Shown in pieces: positions 15,113 to 16,319 of a stretch of DNA of 16,319 nt. How positions within the stretch are numbered: the stretch's first letter is position 1; every line of letters begins with the position of its first letter. The notes beneath the pieces were generated by a model. The model was not told where the DNA came from and ran no database searches. It saw only the letters and a list, made by a program, of their open reading frames with translations. Source of the DNA: JBFIHZ01 sp041601535 (lineage in GTDB: Bacteria; Pseudomonadota; Gammaproteobacteria; Xanthomonadales; SZUA-36); assembly GCA_041601535.1 (NCBI GenBank), contig JBFIHZ010000057.1:1-16319 (forward strand), written 5' to 3'. The position numbers and the translations under genes are program-made.

Positions 15113-15122
15113 GTCGCTGGTA

Positions 15123-15130
15123 CTCCTCCC
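15123..15130 (-). promoter_or_regulatory. Strong ribosome binding site of guaB
   Basis: GGGAGGAG on the minus strand, ten bases from the ATG at 15112. It fixes the guaB start and excludes the 57-codon extension. Confidence 0.8.
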
Positions 15131-15157
15131 TTGCGGGCTGCCGGTCTGTAGGATGCG

Positions 15158-15185
15158 GCAACGCCCGGGTGACCCCGGGCGTTGC
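15158..15185 (-). promoter_or_regulatory. Perfect 12-bp hairpin in the guaB leader
   Basis: The arms GCAACGCCCGGG (15158-15169) and its complement (15174-15185) flank a four-base loop. It lies 27 nt before the guaB ribosome binding site in the likely transcribed leader. No T tract follows on either strand, so it is not a standard intrinsic terminator. A role in mRNA stability, as a protein-binding site or in leader control is possible; the sequence does not say which. Confidence 0.6.
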
Positions 15186-15240
15186 GGTGGGGAATGACCT
15201 GTACCCCGTGCGCGGCCTTGGCGGGCACGAGGAAAGGGTT

Positions 15241-15266
15241 CCCGAGCATTTAATCGGGTAATTATA
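15241..15266 (-). promoter_or_regulatory. Probable guaB promoter -10 region with adjacent inverted repeat
   Basis: The minus strand has an exact TATAAT (15261-15266). A clear -35 is missing: no TTGACA-like hexamer lies at 16-18 nt. A small inverted repeat CCCGA/TCGGG (15241-15245 with 15254-15258) lies at the expected start point. Transcription would begin near 15254, giving a leader of about 140 nt that contains the 12-bp hairpin. Confidence 0.45.
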
Positions 15267-15292
15267 CCGCGCCGGGCACGCAAATGGGGAAT

Positions 15293-15321
15293 TTGCTTGC
15301 CCGGACCATCGGTTTTATGAC
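15293..15321 (+). promoter_or_regulatory. Possible xseA promoter
   Basis: TTGCTT (15293-15298) and TATGAC (15316-15321) are spaced by 17 nt, placing a start point near 15328 and a leader of about 24 nt before the ATG at 15352. Both hexamers are partial matches. Confidence 0.35.
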
Positions 15322-15351
15322 GCCGGGTCCGCAGACGTTTATCATTCCCGC

Positions 15352-16319
15352 ATGGAAGATCAATCTGAACCCCGTCAGCAGCATATTTACACGCCCAGCG
15401 AACTCAACCGGGAAGCCAAGCTGCACCTGGAAGCCGGCTTTCCGCGGATATTGCTGGAAGCCGAAATCTCCAACCTGGCGCGGCCGGCCTCCGGTCACCT
15501 GTATTTTTCGCTGAAGGACGCCAATGCGCAGATCCGCTGCGCGATGTTCCGTTCCGCAGCGGGCAAGCTGAAACTGCAACCTGAAAACGGCAAGAAAGTA
15601 GTGGCCCGCGGCCGCATCAGCCTGTACGAGGCGCGCGGCGAGTACCAGTTTATCGTCGATGGCCTGCGCGACGCGGGCGAAGGCCTGCTGCAGCGGCAAT
15701 TCGAAGAGCTGAAAAAGCAGCTCGAAAGCGAAGGCCTGTTCGACCCCCGGCACAAACAGGCGCTGCCCCGGTTTCCCCTGCGCATTGGCGTGATCACCTC
15801 CCCCAGTGGCGCGGCCATCCGCGACATCCTGCATGTGCTTGGGCGCCGCTGGCCGGTGGCCGAAGTACGGATTTACGCGGTTTCCGTGCAAGGCGCGGAA
15901 GCGCCAGGCGAAATACAGGCGGCGCTGCGTTCGGCCAACCGGGAAAACTGGGCCGAGCTGCTGATACTGGGCCGCGGCGGTGGTTCGCTGGAGGATTTGC
16001 AGGCGTTCAACAGCGAGGCGGTGGCCCGCGCCCTGTTTGACTCAAACCTGCCGGTGGTATCCGCGGTGGGCCATGAAACCGATTTCAGCATCAGCGATTT
16101 CGTCGCTGATGTGCGCGCACCCACGCCGTCCGCCGCAGCCGAAGTGGCCACCCCGGACTGCACCCAGCTGAAGGAAAACCTGTCGCGGCAACAACGTCTG
16201 CTGCTGCAACGCATGCGCGGACGCCTGCAACAGGACATGCAACGACTGGATTACCTGCAGCACCGCCTGGTTCAACGCGACCCGGCCTTGCGGCTGCAGG
16301 AACAACGGCGCCAGCTTGA
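15352..16319 (+). CDS. xseA: Exodeoxyribonuclease VII large subunit (3' end outside window)
   Basis: From ATG 15352 the frame is open to the window edge: 322 codons plus two bases, against roughly 440-460 residues for the family, so the C-terminal part is missing. The N-terminal OB-fold has a YTPSELN start (13-19), EISNLARPASGHLYFSLKD (38-56), IRCAMFR and GRISLYEARGEYQ. The catalytic domain shows GVITSPSGAAIRDILHVL (146-163), GRGGGSLEDL (207-216) and VSAVGHETDFSISDFVADVRAPTPSAAAE. A coiled-coil region begins at about residue 268. With XseB the enzyme degrades single-stranded DNA in both directions. There is no good Shine-Dalgarno before the ATG, but the position fits family N-termini. The last three bases of the window read TGA but are not in this frame. 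Divergent arrangement with guaB is the known gammaproteobacterial order. Confidence 0.95.
   Translation, partial: MEDQSEPRQQHIYTPSELNREAKLHLEAGFPRILLEAEISNLARPASGHLYFSLKDANAQIRCAMFRSAAGKLKLQPENGKKVVARGRISLYEARGEYQFIVDGLRDAGEGLLQRQFEELKKQLESEGLFDPRHKQALPRFPLRIGVITSPSGAAIRDILHVLGRRWPVAEVRIYAVSVQGAEAPGEIQAALRSANRENWAELLILGRGGGSLEDLQAFNSEAVARALFDSNLPVVSAVGHETDFSISDFVADVRAPTPSAAAEVATPDCTQLKENLSRQQRLLLQRMRGRLQQDMQRLDYLQHRLVQRDPALRLQEQRRQL

Noticed and set aside
15113..15283. Upstream extension of guaB to an ATG at 15283.
   Set aside because: It adds 57 low-complexity residues, crosses the probable promoter and hairpin, and ignores the strong ribosome binding site before 15112.
16317..16319. TGA at the very end of the window as the stop of xseA.
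   Set aside because: Counted from ATG 15352 the last complete codon ends at 16317, so this TGA is out of frame; the gene continues beyond the window.

Overview
The window looks like a chromosomal segment from a moderately high-GC gammaproteobacterium. The best clue is the right half: xseA facing guaB, followed by guaA and then tadA, an order known from gammaproteobacterial chromosomes. The left half carries IPTL-CTERM, dockerin, DUF1800/DUF1501 and lipid-linked sugar genes, typical of environmental, surface-polymer-rich gammaproteobacteria. I cannot name a genus. I see no tRNA, rRNA, CRISPR array, insertion sequence or integrase.

Layout, left to right. Positions 1-2146 (+) hold the 3' part of a DUF1800 gene and a complete Tat-exported DUF1501 gene, a common pair of unknown role. 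Positions 2272-2871 (-) encode an AhpD-like (carboxymuconolactone decarboxylase family) protein. Positions 3091-7020 (-) hold a two-gene surface module. The upstream gene encodes a secreted protein ending in a two-repeat type I dockerin. The downstream gene encodes a 1014-residue protein with a signal peptide, a cohesin-like domain, about five beta-sandwich repeats, two further modules and an IPTL-CTERM tail. A strong intrinsic terminator follows at 3015-3044. The stretch 7021-7484 contains no convincing gene.

Positions 7485-8819 (+) encode a polyprenyl-phosphate glycosyltransferase (GT2) and a GtrA-type membrane protein. They run tail to tail into a minus-strand GT-C-like integral membrane protein (8822-10393). 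Together these are the usual parts of a lipid-carrier sugar transfer system: load the sugar, flip it, transfer it outside.

From 15112 down to 8822 (-) lies an apparently continuous operon: guaB, guaA, a 2-oxoglutarate/Fe(II) oxygenase with a coiled-coil tail, tadA and the GT-C protein. Junctions downstream of guaA are 4 nt, 2 nt and a 4-nt overlap. Purine synthesis and tRNA editing therefore share a transcript with two probable surface-glycan genes. The guaB leader contains a perfect 12-bp hairpin. At the right edge xseA (+) starts at 15352 and runs off the window.

The most interesting feature is the adjacent dockerin and anchored cohesin-like protein, which could be a small non-cellulosomal surface assembly pair. 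The physical pairing is visible in the sequence; binding between the two is inferred.
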